Notes under the pieces: model-generated
The model's input: only the letters and a program-made list of their open reading frames with translations
Databases searched by the model: none
What the model was told of the DNA's origin: nothing
Part shown: positions 52,846 to 63,812 of the stretch, piece by piece
How positions within the stretch are numbered: the first letter of the stretch is position 1
Layout of the letters: each line of letters begins with the position of its first letter
From: Craspedostauros australis
Lineage: Eukaryota; Bacillariophyta; Bacillariophyceae; Mastogloiales; Achnanthaceae
Reading direction: 5' to 3'
DNA: 64,000 nucleotides
Assembly: GCA_026770025.1 (NCBI GenBank)
Contig: JAMXDE010000014.1
Coordinates: forward strand, 1,426,001-1,490,000
Program-made: the position numbers and the translations under genes

Positions 52846-53889
52846 ATGGACTCAACTCCGACCACCATACGTTGCCAACGCATCGTGTTCATCCGACACG
52901 GCGTCGCAAAGCACAACGTCGTCGACCGAGCAACTGGCAAACCGCCTGATCCAAACGATCCGACTCTTCTTGATTCCACTCTCATACCGCAAGGCAAACA
53001 TCAGGCCATCCAGTGCGGCGTCAAGCTGAGAACATGGTGGGAGAATGAATATCCGCAGACTCCCGTCGATCTCGTCATCACATCGCCGCTGACTCGATGT
53101 CTTCAAACGGCCAATCTGGTGTTCTTGGAGGGCGACTTCTACAGCGAGAATTCCAAGCACCCGCGCGTGTTTTGCAAAGAAAACGTTCGCGAGGCCTGTG
53201 GAAGGCACTACACCGACAGACGGCGGCAGAAGTCGGTCCTGATGGTACGGACGGTTGGCAGGGGGTGTTTCATGGCACCGAGCGTGATGGGGCGTTGGAG
53301 TACCCATGGTACTCGTAGCCATGATAGAGAGCATGCCAACGTTTCCAAGGCTCTAAGTTGTGTGCCATCGCTGTAACATGCTTGGTTCAATCCCCGTGGC
53401 AGACTGAGTCTACGTAGTGCTCGACTTAGTTGTCCAATCTCTAATTTCTGTTTTCTGCTTTGCTGTTTCTCCCTTTTCACTTTTCATGTGATGCGGATCA
53501 CTCCATACCATGGAATTTACCTCCCCCATCCCAATGATCGTACCGACGTATGCAATCATCTGCAACAGAAACATTGGCCAGGCGTCGAATTCGAGACGGG
53601 CATGTCGGAGGAGGATGCGCTTTGGCACCCACAGAACCGTGAGAGCATGTCCATGCTATCGGAAAGGATCATGAGCTTCATGAACGATCTGTGCCACTGC
53701 AAGGAAAACAACGTCGTGATTGTTTCTCATGGTGTCTGGATCGAGACCTGCATGCGGATGTATGCTCCGGAAGCTCTGGATCATGGCAGGAAACGTGTAT
53801 ACAATTGCAGCACGTTGGTTGCAGATTGCCTGTCGAATGCGTCCAGCGGCGCCTTCTTTCGATTACAGAATGTCCGGCAAATTGCATAG
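52846..53889 (+). CDS. Histidine phosphatase superfamily (phosphoglycerate-mutase-like) protein
   Basis: Phosphohydrolase or mutase of the RHG family, which works through a phosphohistidine. Exon 1 (52846-53244) starts MDSTPTTIRCQRIVFIRHG; the catalytic RHG is at residues 17-19. It also has SPLTRCLQTA (second catalytic Arg) and ENVREACGRHYTDRR (the family's E and DRR block). Exon 2, best placed at 53569-53889 after CAACAG, starts KHWPGVEFETG and has VVIVSHGVWIET with the second catalytic His. The total is 239 residues. The donor GTACGG is certain in phase; the acceptor is my choice among frame-compatible sites. Substrate unknown; similar fungal proteins are called Pmu1-like. Convergent with GT64, 105 bp apart. 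Confidence 0.87.
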
Positions 53890-53994
53890 AGGAAGGGATG
53901 GCGGAAAGGACCGGATGATGTGGCAAGATGATGCGCGAAAGGAGGCGAAGCCATGTCAAGTCAGACGAAGCAGACAACCCATTCCTCGGCGCTA

Positions 53995-55565
53995 CTATGA
54001 TTTCAACCGTATCAGGCCTCGTTTGTACGCTGGCGCTGCAGCTTTGTACATCATGCGCCCCATCTCCTTTCGTACCGATTTGGAATCGAGGTTCCGCCAC
54101 CTTTCGATCATCTGCGATAGCTTGCGGAGCCGTTCTTGTCGATGCGGTTGCCGTTGCTGAAGTTCGGTCGATCCTCCTGCATAGGACGCATCCCAACCAT
54201 CCAGCGCGGCCCCACAACGCACCAGCTTATCATGTTTGTGCATGATGGTCGCCGATTGCAAGGCATGATCACCGTCATCCTTCACCCCAAGAATGTGCGC
54301 AAAGCTGTCGACGCATTCATCGCGCAAGCGCTTGTGGTTCTTCGTGCCGCTTATCTTGGATCCGGTCTCCATCTTGATCATCGACTGGATGGCCCAGCAA
54401 TCGGCCAGCAAAGGCGGCTGGCCGTTGGTGCGCGATGAGACCATGAAACTCATGGCGATATCTTCACAGTTGAAAGCAACTGCCACCTTGTCATAGATAG
54501 ATCGCGGCAGGTTATTTGTGTACCAATCCAGATAGTCTCTGTGCAGGAAGCAACACCTCGTGAGGCTGATCGTGTACCTGTTTGCTTTGAACGTCGTGCT
54601 GCATTCGCCGCCAAGTTTACGAGTATGCATGGTATGTGCACATGTAGTTTTGCCAGTGTCGCATGGTGTTGACAAAAGATGAACAGGAGATTGTGAGAGG
54701 GTCCGAGTGGTCCAAGATGGAACGAGAGAGCGTCACTCGCACCGCAACGATTCGACGGGATAGAAAGTACATACCTCTGATACCCGTACTGCCACGTGCC
54801 ATCGTCGGATTCGACGTGCATTCTGCTGTCGTAGCCAACCATCCGATCTGGAGCCTGCGTCCATTTGAAGAATCCAGCATCGAGAGCTTCGCACGGACGC
54901 ACAATATCATCGTCGATGTTGAGAATCCCCAAGGTCGGCGCCGGTTCCAGGATCCGGAATCGCTCGTTGAGATTGTTGATTGTGTGATGCTCGATGACAA
55001 CCTTGCCGGAACCATGGTTCGCAATCTCCGCAGGAGGCTCTGCTTCTTGGTCACACCAAATAATCTGGACGGAGGCAACCCCTTCGCAGGTCGCGACATG
55101 ATCCACCGCCGCTATCAATTGAGCATTGCGCTTCCATGTGTTGATGCGCACAGTATAAAATTGTCGATCTTCATCACCGAGAGGTGACACCTGCCTTCCT
55201 CCGCCGCTCATCATCATCTTGTTGGCGTCGCTGTTGTCGCGATCATCTCCTGCCAGAAATGCTTCCCACGCATCGTGTTCTTGCTCTGGGCTGCCATACG
55301 ATCTCGCTGTGGCTCCTGTTCCTGTTGCTGTTTGATTGAACGACGATGACGGAAGCCTGCTGTCGCTAATGGCATTGCCAACACGAGCACCATCGCCATC
55401 CAGCGGTGACCAAATCTCCACGATCACAAGCTGGAGCAGCGCGACCGCCAAAAGCGCGAAGCCGAGCAAGAATTGCATCGTGCCGAAATGGCAACGGCGA
55501 TTCTGTTTCCGCAACATGAGCGGACGGCTGTTCCAGTTCATCTTTCGTCTCTGCATCATCATGGC
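53995..55565 (-). CDS. GT64 exostosin-like glycosyltransferase
   Basis: Golgi/ER type II membrane glycosyltransferase of family GT64 (EXT/EXTL C-terminal domain), which transfers HexNAc-type sugars from UDP donors. Exon 1 runs from ATG 55565 to 54775, exon 2 from 54577 to 53995, across a 197-nt intron (GTATGT...CAG); the joined codon gives QRYTISLTRCCFLHRDYLD. Total about 457 residues. The frame is open up to 55691, but there only a GTG is available. A single membrane segment lies near residues 29-51 (MQFLLGFALLAVALLQLVIV). Catalytic domain: RINTWKRNAQLIAAVDH, NNLNERFRILE, the DxD-type NIDDDIVRPCE and FNCEDIAMSFMVS. Acceptor unknown. Confidence 0.9.
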
Positions 55566-55691
55566 TTGATCCCTGTCGTCATGAAGCGGAAGTAAAGTTG
55601 CCTCTTTCAATGACACTTGCGTTGATGGATCAACCTCTGGATCGCATGCTGATCTTTTGTGAGAAAGGTATCGTGAGAGCGCTCGTGCCAC

Positions 55692-56250
55692 GCTGCTTCT
55701 CCAGGATTTGTCTCTCTCCTTGATGGAGATGGAGACGAAGATGGAGATGAATTGTGGGGATGGTCGAGCCGCGCCAGCGACAAGAGAGCATGGCTACGAA
55801 CATGGATGTGTGTGCGAACACAAGGTTGCCACCAAGAAGATCTGTTGCTTTGCTTGGTTGCTCGATTTCCGCATTTTTTATTGTAATTCACCGCTTCCCT
55901 CACGTCTCACTGTTGGAATCATGCGACTCAACAACAATTTGATTCCCGTTTTGGAAATGACTGCTCACACAAACGAAGGCGGCAAAGATGACGAAGCCAG
56001 CCGTCTTCGTTTGACGAACAACAAAGACCACCTGTTTCCCCCGATCGCGAACAAGCACGCGCAACACCACACGCAGCACCGCACGCCGAGCACCACACAA
56101 AGGAACAACAACGACAGTGAGCAATCGTCACAACGTGATAGCGCATGGCGTAAGATAGCAACATAGCAACAGCAACACACCAGCACCAGAAGAGCAACAA
56201 AGCATAGCAAGGAGAAGGAAAGGATTCGATTACTCCACAAGGTCAACACA
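55692..56250. promoter_or_regulatory. Divergent spacer between GT64 and RER1
   Basis: 559 bp upstream of RER1, also upstream of GT64 on the other strand. A 153-codon frame at 55708-56166 is low-complexity and judged non-coding. Should contain both promoters; both products act in the early secretory pathway. Confidence 0.35.
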
Positions 56251-57205
56251 ATGATGGAAGAGACAAACGATTCATCCGCAGGAGGACGGGCATCGTTGGA
56301 GCAGCAACATGCGCAAAGTGAGTTTGCTTTTTTGCATTTTTGCCAGATTTGCCGATTGGTCACCGCGAACGCCTCTCCGCTCAGCGTCTTGATGGCTGGC
56401 GAATCTCGGGGATGCCTCGAGTTGTTCCATGTCGTCTTGTGCACAATGCACACGCTACTATACAAAGAGGGCCCGAGCTGCCCCGAGCCACGTTGCGATC
56501 CTGTTGGAAATTCCTGCTTTGCTGACCGACATTCCAACCGCCGATCTTCTTCCTTCTGTTTGCTTTTGCGCCCAACCATCCCATCACGCTCACGCACTGC
56601 TCGACTCTGCTCTCCTTCACTCTACTCCATGCTCTTCTGCATCATGGCGCAATGCCATGCAACACAAACGCCACGCAGTCAAGAGAGTCATACAGTACTG
56701 GTTGGACAAGTCGACGATTCATGTTGTGCCACGTTGGGTCACCTTCGTGGTGCTGCTGGCATTGTTCTTCCTGAGAGTGTACCTCGTCCAGGGATACTTC
56801 ATCGTCGCGTACGGGCTGGGGATTTTTCTGCTGAACAACTTCATCGCCTTCCTGTCGCCGCTGGAGGACCCGAAGGATTCCGGGCCAGGTCTGCCAACGA
56901 CATCGAATGAAGGCAAGGAATTCAGACCGTTCTCGAGACGGTTGCCGGAGTTCAAGTTCTGGTTGGCATGCTCCAAGGGCGTTTGCACGTGTATAGTCAT
57001 GACCTTCTTCTCGGTCTTCGATGTGCCTGTCTTCTGGCCCATCCTCCTCATGTACTTCTTCGTGCTCTTCTTCATGACCATGAAGAGACAGATCATGCAC
57101 ATGTACAAGCACAAGTACGTCCCAATCAGCTTCGGAAAATCCAAGTACAAGGACGCCGGAGTGGAGAAGGGCAAATACGGAGGAGGAATGTCCAAAGGAA
57201 AGTAG
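56251..57205 (+). CDS. RER1: RER1, Golgi-to-ER retrieval receptor
   Basis: Four-span membrane protein of the cis-Golgi that returns escaped ER membrane proteins to the ER via COPI vesicles. Exon 1 (56251-56317) encodes MMEETNDSSAGGRASLEQQH and ends in phase 1. A 361-nt intron (GTGAGT...CAG) leads to exon 2 (56679-57205), restoring IKRVIQYWLDKSTIH. Total 197 residues, as in animals and yeast. Conserved blocks: VYLVQGYFIVAYGLGIFLLN, FIAFLSPLEDP, EFRPFSRRLPEFKFWLA, and VPVFWPILLMYF then MKRQIMHMYKHKYVPIS. The cytosolic tail ends with a Lys/Gly-rich sequence (KGKYGGGMSKGK). Confidence 0.95.
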
Positions 57206-58230
57206 AGAGTAGCAGCATGCGCAGCTCTGTGCTTCCATCTTGCTCATCATGTGGATTGGCCGACGATGGTACGAGCTATTGATGCAACAGGTTTCGCGAC
57301 AAGGGATGTGGTATCATACTCCTCAACTACATCATGCTTACCGCATTACGGGCGCATGCACGGCCACCACAGGAAGACTCACGAGTGGCGGGTGGGTGCA
57401 TAGATGTATCCATGTATCCATGTGTTCAATACGCTCGCAAGGAAGAATGCTACACAGTACCAGCGATGCACGCATGTATTCATGAATGGAAAGAGATTGA
57501 TCTCTGTCTCTCTCTTGCCAAAAGGATGCAACACCAGTCGCATTCCATCTTGCCGACCATCGCAAGTCAACATACGACTTCTTCTTCGCGCCGGTACAGG
57601 CGCAACAGCAATGATAACAGCGTTGCTCGGAGACTTACAGATGTCTGGACTGCCTTCGAGACAATACTCACGCAATGAGACATGGCGCAAAATAGCATAC
57701 TCTACTCTAGAGAGAGTACCCAATTTTATTCTATCAATAGCTTATTGCTCGGCATGAATAACTACACCGTATCATTTGCGGCCTCGGTTGTCTCCCAACC
57801 TTGATTGCCCACGCGAGAGAGATCACTCTCTGCTCCTGCAGTTGTTGCGAATTGGCCACTTTTGCCGCCGCATCTTCTGTGCCCCTCGCCACCGACTTTT
57901 CCAAAATCGGAACGAAATCCAAAAATGCGATTTCTGATGGGGAAATTGACGTGCATCATTTGCTGGGAGGCGCGGTAATGCCATGTGTTGAAATATAATT
58001 GCATCAACATCAAAATATCGCGAAAAGGCGAGCAAACTGCCATGCCCGATATTTCTATTCATTTCGTGACCTTTAAGTGGATGGAACAACAGAATTTTGC
58101 TCCATTGTCATACAGTACTGATGTTTGCTGCTTATTTGTATGCGGCGAATTACTGGTTTACTATTTGCTACTGCGTACAAGAGTGTGTGTGTGGCTTGTT
58201 TACTGTTATATGTATTTCGGTACGATGTCA
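57206..58230. other. Gene-free stretch between RER1 and the mobile block
   Basis: 1025 bp with short frames only. The right end adjoins the stop codon of the copy c protein; the left terminus of that element, if any, should lie here but no inverted-repeat partner was found. Confidence 0.35.
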
Positions 58231-60492
58231 TCAATCCTCTTCCTCGCTGGTGTCCTCGTCGCTGCTGTCCTCTTCCTCGCTGCTGTCCTCGTCGCTGCTG
58301 TCCTCATCATTGCTGCCCTCATCATTGCTGTCCTCGTAGCTGCTGTCCTCGTCATTGCTGTCCTCCTTCATTGGCTCATTCAGGCCGGTCCCCAACAAGT
58401 TGTCTCCAAGTAGGTCGAGGCCGTCGAATTCATCAAATGCGTACTCTGGGAGAGTTGCATCAATACCACCACCTGGAACCCACTGGGGGTCCTGGCCTTC
58501 TTCTGCAGCAGCAGCATCTTCTTCTTCTTGTTTGGCTTGTGCAGCAGCAGCAGCATCTTCTTCTTCTTGTTGGGCTCGAGCAGCAGCAGCAGCATCTTCT
58601 TCTTCTTGTTGGGCTCGAGCAGCAGCAGCAGCAGCTTCTTCTTCTTCTTGTTTGGCTCGAGCAGCAGCTTCTTCCTGTGCTGCAGCATCAGCCTCCCTCT
58701 TCGCTCGTGCCGCCACAGCCGCGGTCTTCACCGCAAACGCTCGGGCTCTCGCCACTGCTGATGGTTTGACGCGCGGGGATTTCCCCGCTGGCACCACGCG
58801 CTCAATGAGGACCTCATCGTGGCCCGGGGGGGCTCTCTTGGGGGTGCGGGGGTAGCGGGCCGCTGCCATCGCGATGCCATGGGCGATCGCGGCATCAACA
58901 CCACGCCTGATTGGTGCGGGTGTTGGTTCGGTGTGGTGGATGGCGTTTTTGGTTTTTGTGGGTGATTTGTGTTTCTTGTCCTTCCGCTTTTTCTTGCGTG
59001 CTTTGCTTTTGGTCTTGGAGTGTTTGCTGGTGGATGCACCAAAGCGGCTGCTGGTGGCACTCAGGCTTTTACCGGACAGGCTCACCACGTCCGGACCCTC
59101 GGGAAAAGCCTTCCCAAACACACCGCGCTGTTGGAAGAAGAAGTTCGCAAAGTGGAAGAAAATTGCATGTGTTAGTCCGTGTGCTTTTGTCACCCATCGA
59201 GTCGTGGGTGATCGTGAAAGTCATCGGGTCATTCTGCTTTTACTTACCTCTATCGCGGCTGGCTTCTCGTATGTCTTCGCTTGAAGAAATGTCCCAGTAC
59301 CGATGCTGGAGTCATCGCAACGGGAGGGAAGACATGTATGACGCGTGTTGATGTCAACACGGAATTGGGGCTTAGTCGCCCCAACCCGCGACAAGCCAGC
59401 GAACACAGGGCGATTATGTGGAGAACGAGCTTTGGGAACGATAGAGACGATGGGATGAGAACTGTTTTGCTCAACAACACGGACGATAAGCACAGGCGCC
59501 CGCACCAAAGCTTCTTTGTCGTTCGTTGGAACTTCAAGTTCAAGGTAGTTGATCCCGTTGAGAACGCGATCGTCAGCGCGTTCCCATCGATTTGTCACAG
59601 CGAACGGCAAATCGACAGTTTGTGTGCGCACTGGTGCTCCATTGCGCTGTTTCATACGCGACAATGATGTCTTGCTTGCATCTGCACGTGCCTTCTCGTC
59701 GTTGAAGGGAGACACCCAAAGACCGTTCGCAACCGTAAACTCATCGCGCAAATGGTCGTGAACACGTTCGATGTTTGCAACAGCAGCATTTTGTGCAACT
59801 TCAAGCACAACAGACATGCCCCCAGGCGCAACATGCACACGAAGGTCTTTGTGGCAAGTGCCACCAGTGAGTTCGAAGGTGAGGTCGATGATACGCTCGC
59901 CATTCGCGTTGCGGTAGAATGTGCGCGTGACGGGCAGAGCGTGGTTGTTGTTTGCGTCGAGCCACTTCATGACATCGGCGTCAGTGGTGGCGACTGGTGG
60001 TGAAGGAGGGTGTTTCATGGTGTTTGTTTGTTGCGATGGTGGTGGTGGCTGCGTTGTTGCGTTGTTGTTGTTGTTGTCTAGGTTCGTCAGGTTGATGTCG
60101 TTCCGGACCATTCGAGAAGCTTCCCGAATCGATTTCGCGTGCGCAGCAAGCTCCGACACGGTTGGAGATTCGTTGGCGTCTCTCTGGACTGAAAACCCCA
60201 ATCACGAGTAAAAAAATTTTAGTCACGTTTTATGAGTCACGCACACAGTAGTCGAGCAAATCATGATTGCACACGTCATGAATCCAAGGTACTTACTTTG
60301 CTCCTGTCTGACCTTCGCACGCAGATTCGACAGATTCCGGGGAAATTCGCTTTGGATGAATTGGCGTGCGATTTCGGAGTTGTTCCACACCTCTTTTGCG
60401 GTCCACTCGGGTCGGATGGCTCCGGTCTGGATGTGCGTTTTAAGTAGTTGCACCTGTGAGCAACTGTATACCCAACGTTTCGGCTTGGCCAT
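58231..60492 (-). CDS. Unknown element-associated protein family, copy c (complete, 677 aa)
   Basis: Three exons joined cleanly: 60492-60297 (65 codons, phase 1), 60188-59248 and 59127-58231, with GTAAGT donors and CAG acceptors. Exon 1 (MAKPKRWVYSCSQVQLLKTH, then EVWNNSEIARQF and NLSNLRAKV) is a short helical unit that could bind DNA in a Myb/SANT-like way (guess). Exon 2 has a spacer, then the shared domain: LTFELTGGTCHKDLRVHVAP, NAAVANIERVHDHLRDEF, then LPFAVTNRWERADDRV and RAPVLIVRVVEQ. Exon 3 is basic (KARKKKRKDKKHKS), then an Ala/Glu coiled coil built from ARAQQEEEDAAAA repeats, and ends in a strongly acidic Glu/Asp/Ser tail. Homologous to copies a and b; the only one without a visible lesion. 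Function unknown; it lies divergently beside a Harbinger transposase. Confidence 0.65.
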
Positions 60493-60861
60493 ATTTCTGT
60501 TTTGTGTCTCCTTTCCACCAAACACTCTTGTGGTGCATCCTGATGTGCACATGGTCTTATTTGCGGTACAAACAAACGAGTTGTGTATTGGCCTGCCTGC
60601 CTGCCTGATAGTACTGGTGGTAATAGTCATGGTATTCCCGCTTCGTTCTGTACTTCCAGCGGAACTAATAAAGTACAACCTCTATGTAGCATATTACATA
60701 GCATTTGTTCAGCGGTATCCCACATGGACGATGGCGGGTCGCACAACACTATCGACGCAAGTGCCAGCAAGAGCTCCTCCCTGTACAATAGTAAAAAGAA
60801 ATCCCACTTCATTGTTGAAGGGATTGTTCCACCTTCCCAAAGAAATAAATTGTAATTCCAC

Positions 60862-60895
60862 CCGGAATTATAATTTAAATTATTTTGGAATTCCG
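60862..60895. repeat. A/T-rich inverted-repeat terminus, site 1
   Basis: CCGGAATTATAATTTAAATT followed at once by TTATTTTGGAATTCCG. The left half matches sites 2 and 3 directly; the right half matches them as reverse complement. It looks like two element ends abutting. Confidence 0.5.
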
Positions 60896-60970
60896 AGCGT
60901 ATTCTTCATGTGACCACGACGGCAGTGTGAGATCTTTCCCTTTTTGGGTGGAATTGCTGGGGAGAGAGGG

Positions 60971-61004
60971 CCGGAATTATAATTTAATTTACATTACAAT
61001 TCCG
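60971..61004. repeat. A/T-rich inverted-repeat terminus, site 2
   Basis: CCGGAATTATAATTTAATTT followed by ACATTACAATTCCG; an imperfect palindrome. Its right half (AATTTACATTACAATTCCG) pairs with site 3 at 63793-63812 at about 17 of 20 positions in inverted orientation. That would bound a 2.8-kb unit containing the transposase at 61848-62864. The 110 bp between sites 1 and 2 has the same ends and may be a miniature derivative. Confidence 0.5.
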
Positions 61005-61847
61005 TTCGACCTCGTAGTATTTCCATGTTGGATGGGAATCTTTCCACATCCCCACGTAGAACTGATGTAACTTCCCTACCTGATGAAGGTCACGAACTGC
61101 GCTGCATGCCTAAAAAGCTCCACTACGAGAAGGCACCTCCTCCGTTTCTCTTAGCGTTCCCGCGTCCCACTCAAGTCACGCACCCCCCTGCAGCGCGCGC
61201 CCGCAACCAAAATGCGCGGTCGTTTGATCGTCACGTGTTGATCGAACGCGACAGCCAAGCCGACAGCATGGACTGCTGCAACGACGTTGAGTGGAGCAGT
61301 CTACCTTTCATACTGTGTAAGTCCTGCATTGCATTGGAGGACAACAGATCCCTAATGACAACCGCAACCTCACTATGTAGGCACGTTTGTATAGGTCGCA
61401 CCATGCCACAATCATTCCTCTATTGGCATGCGTACAGCAGACAGTCCAATGCATCGCGCGTTGCTCTATTATGTATACTACCGTGGCTGTTGCAAATTAC
61501 ATTGTTGTAGCCACATGTAAGCCACACAGTAGAGACGGATTGCATCAAGTGGGACATGAAACACCATCCGATGCAATCGAAGTCATGGGAGGCTGAAGCA
61601 CTACTTGTACAGAGCATGCCACACCGACATGCTACTAGTTGGCATGAACTGGAGGAGCTACTTTGTAGACTATGTTGTAGTCGACAGCGTACAACGCTGG
61701 CGACAACGAGATGGAGCCCAGGCACTTCCTTCACGACCAGTGGACTCGCCGTTCTCGCTGTCATCACACAAAACGCTGTCTTGCAACAATCCCGCACCAA
61801 CTTGTACTCCACGTAGTCGAAGCAGCGCCAACACAAAACTCACAGAC
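61005..61847. other. 5' part of the Harbinger-like element
   Basis: 843 bp between the proposed terminal repeat and the transposase ATG. A frame is open from 61605 but without recognisable protein. Presumably promoter and subterminal sequence of the element. Confidence 0.35.
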
Positions 61848-62864
61848 ATGGATGTCGTGTCACAGGGCAGCTGCGCAGGTGAATTCGCAGTGGAAGGCTT
61901 TTTGTTGATGGGACGCGACATGGACCGTCATGATGCCAACAAGCTGAACGACTCACAGCTGCGAGAGTTTCGTGGAATGTTCGGCACGGATCCATCGATC
62001 ACTCACCTGCTCTGGGAAGACCTGATTGGCACAGGTCTTCTCCCCTTCGATGCGAAGCCGAAACACCTCCTTTGGATGTGCGCGTTCCTCCGAATGTATT
62101 TGGCGGAGACAGTGGTTGCGCGGATGATGGACGTCAGCGCGAAAACTTTCCGCAAGTGGGCGTGGGTCATGGCCCGAGCGGTTGCCGAGTTGCGTCATGA
62201 CATCGTAAGTACAGCACATGAGAACCCCCCCAAAAATTGCGAACCCTCTTTTTTACCTACCACGACTCACTCACAATTTCCATTCGTGACTGATTGTATC
62301 CATCTTGCTTGCCTACAGATCGACCTAGACAATCGCTTTATTGATGCAGACAGAGATGGCAGCGCTTTCTTAACTGTGGACGGCACTGACTTTCGCACTA
62401 ACGACCCCAAACCGTTCAACAGGGTGTGGTTCTCGCACAAGTTCAAAGCTGCTGGTGTTAGGTATGAAGTGGCTGTTTCCATCAGTAGAGGAGACATTGT
62501 TTGGGTGAATGGCCCCTTTCCATGTGGATACATGAATGACCTGTCCATCTTCCGGTCTGCCCTCAAGCAAGCAATTCGCGCAGACGAGGTCGTGATTGCT
62601 GATAACGGCTACAGAGGAGATGACAAAGTATTTCCTCCGACATACAGAGCGGATGGCATTCTTCGTGCTCGTCATGAAACAATTAACGGCAGGTTGAAGC
62701 AGTGGGGCTGTTTGGGGCAGAAGTGGCGTCACCACGTGGACAAGCATCACACAGCCTTTCATGCAGTGGTGGTCATCACCCAAATCGAGCTCTCTAACGG
62801 CTACCCAGCGTTCGACGCCGACAAGGCGCTGGCCACAGCTCGGCAGCGAATGGGTCACGACTAG
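61848..62864 (+). CDS. Harbinger-type DDE_Tnp_4 transposase, apparently intact (300 aa)
   Basis: PIF/Harbinger superfamily transposase. Exon 1 is 61848-62204 (MDVVSQGSCAGEFAVEGFLL) and exon 2 is 62319-62864, joined in phase 0 over a 114-nt intron (GTAAGT...CAG). The N-terminal helical region has LLWMCAFLRMYLAETVVARM and FRKWAWVMARAV. The DDE core is TVDGTDFRT (first Asp), VVIADNGYRGDD (second Asp) and ARHETINGRLKQWG (Glu), with an FHAVVVITQIELSNG helix near the end. No stop or frameshift. Harbinger elements usually also carry a Myb/SANT-like partner gene; copy c of the unknown family, divergent and 1.36 kb away, is a candidate, but terminal repeats between the two genes speak against a single unit. 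Confidence 0.88.
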   Translation: MDVVSQGSCAGEFAVEGFLLMGRDMDRHDANKLNDSQLREFRGMFGTDPSITHLLWEDLIGTGLLPFDAKPKHLLWMCAFLRMYLAETVVARMMDVSAKTFRKWAWVMARAVAELRHDIVSTAHENPPKNCEPSFLPTTTHSQFPFVTDCIHLACLQIDLDNRFIDADRDGSAFLTVDGTDFRTNDPKPFNRVWFSHKFKAAGVRYEVAVSISRGDIVWVNGPFPCGYMNDLSIFRSALKQAIRADEVVIADNGYRGDDKVFPPTYRADGILRARHETINGRLKQWGCLGQKWRHHVDKHHTAFHAVVVITQIELSNGYPAFDADKALATARQRMGHD

Positions 62865-63792
62865 ACTGCATGTTTCATTTAAAGTAGACACACGTTTCGT
62901 ATTGAAGGCGTTGCTCTAACAATTAAACGTCTCTGCCATCGTGTCCGCGATTGATACGCCGCAGGGCCAAACGAATGTGACCGACGAGTGTACTACTATT
63001 AGCCTGATCGATGAAGTTGCATCTCGACCACCAGTGTTGTGTGATGGTAACAGGCAAAACTTCATTAACACACAACCAGTACACGTAAGTGGGTTGTTTG
63101 CGCGTGTTGGCATCAAATTTGGGGCGTAACAACAATTTCCCGGAGGCACGATCAACGGAGGAAACAACAGGTGCTGAGAAGGCACGAACATTGTTGGACT
63201 GTTGCGTTGGCTGTGTCTCTGTTGCGCTTTCGTGTAATGGAAGCGATGGAGCGCGAAGGAAGATCGGCCACGCAGACTCCGTCAATGGGAGGACGGCAAC
63301 AACAGAAACACGGACGAATCGCTGTGCGATCGTGCAGAGTGGAAAGGCCAAGGTCGATGAACGGGAGCACAGACGAAACAGCTGCAGGAATGACGACGAA
63401 AAACCACGGCACACCAGCCCCCGTCTTGTGCTTCCGCGCAGTCCAGCACACCAGCGCACGTCTTGTGCCTCCGCACAGGCGACAACGAGGCGACAACGAG
63501 GCGAAGTCCAACAGCAACAACAACTGTACTGTGGAGGAGTGGTGGTGTGTTGCTTTATCACCAAGCCACAATGGTGATGTGTCAGTGTTAGTACAGACCG
63601 GAGAGGCCAAAGGCAGCAGATGCCGCAGACGACCATTCCAACGTCAATGGCGGAGAGACAAGGAACGACGCAGGCAGAAGCGCACCCTGTGATGTCGTGG
63701 GCAAAACACAAAAAATTGTGAGCGAGACAATCACCGAAGCGTCGGCACATCAGCGACGATCGCATCGCAAAACTTGGCGTGTCCGAAAGCAT
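62865..63792. other. 3' part of the Harbinger-like element
   Basis: 928 bp after the transposase stop. Long frames on both strands near 63150-63690 are not protein-like. Short imperfect tandem repeats (GGCGACAACGA twice near 63477-63502; a CAGTCCAGCACACCAGCGCA-type block) are present. Confidence 0.35.
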
Positions 63793-63812
63793 CCGGAATT
63801 GTGATTTAAATT
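63793..63812. repeat. A/T-rich inverted-repeat terminus, site 3
   Basis: CCGGAATTGTGATTTAAATT, inverted partner of the right half of site 2 (AATTTACATTACAATTCCG). Proposed right end of the Harbinger-like element. The remaining bases to 64000 show nothing further. Confidence 0.45.

Noticed and set aside
55708..56166. 152-codon frame upstream of RER1
   Set aside because: Low-complexity, overlaps the probable divergent promoter region, no recognisable motif.
56642..57250. 202-codon minus-strand frame over RER1
   Set aside because: Shadow of the conserved RER1 exon; Glu/His/Asp-rich without a motif.
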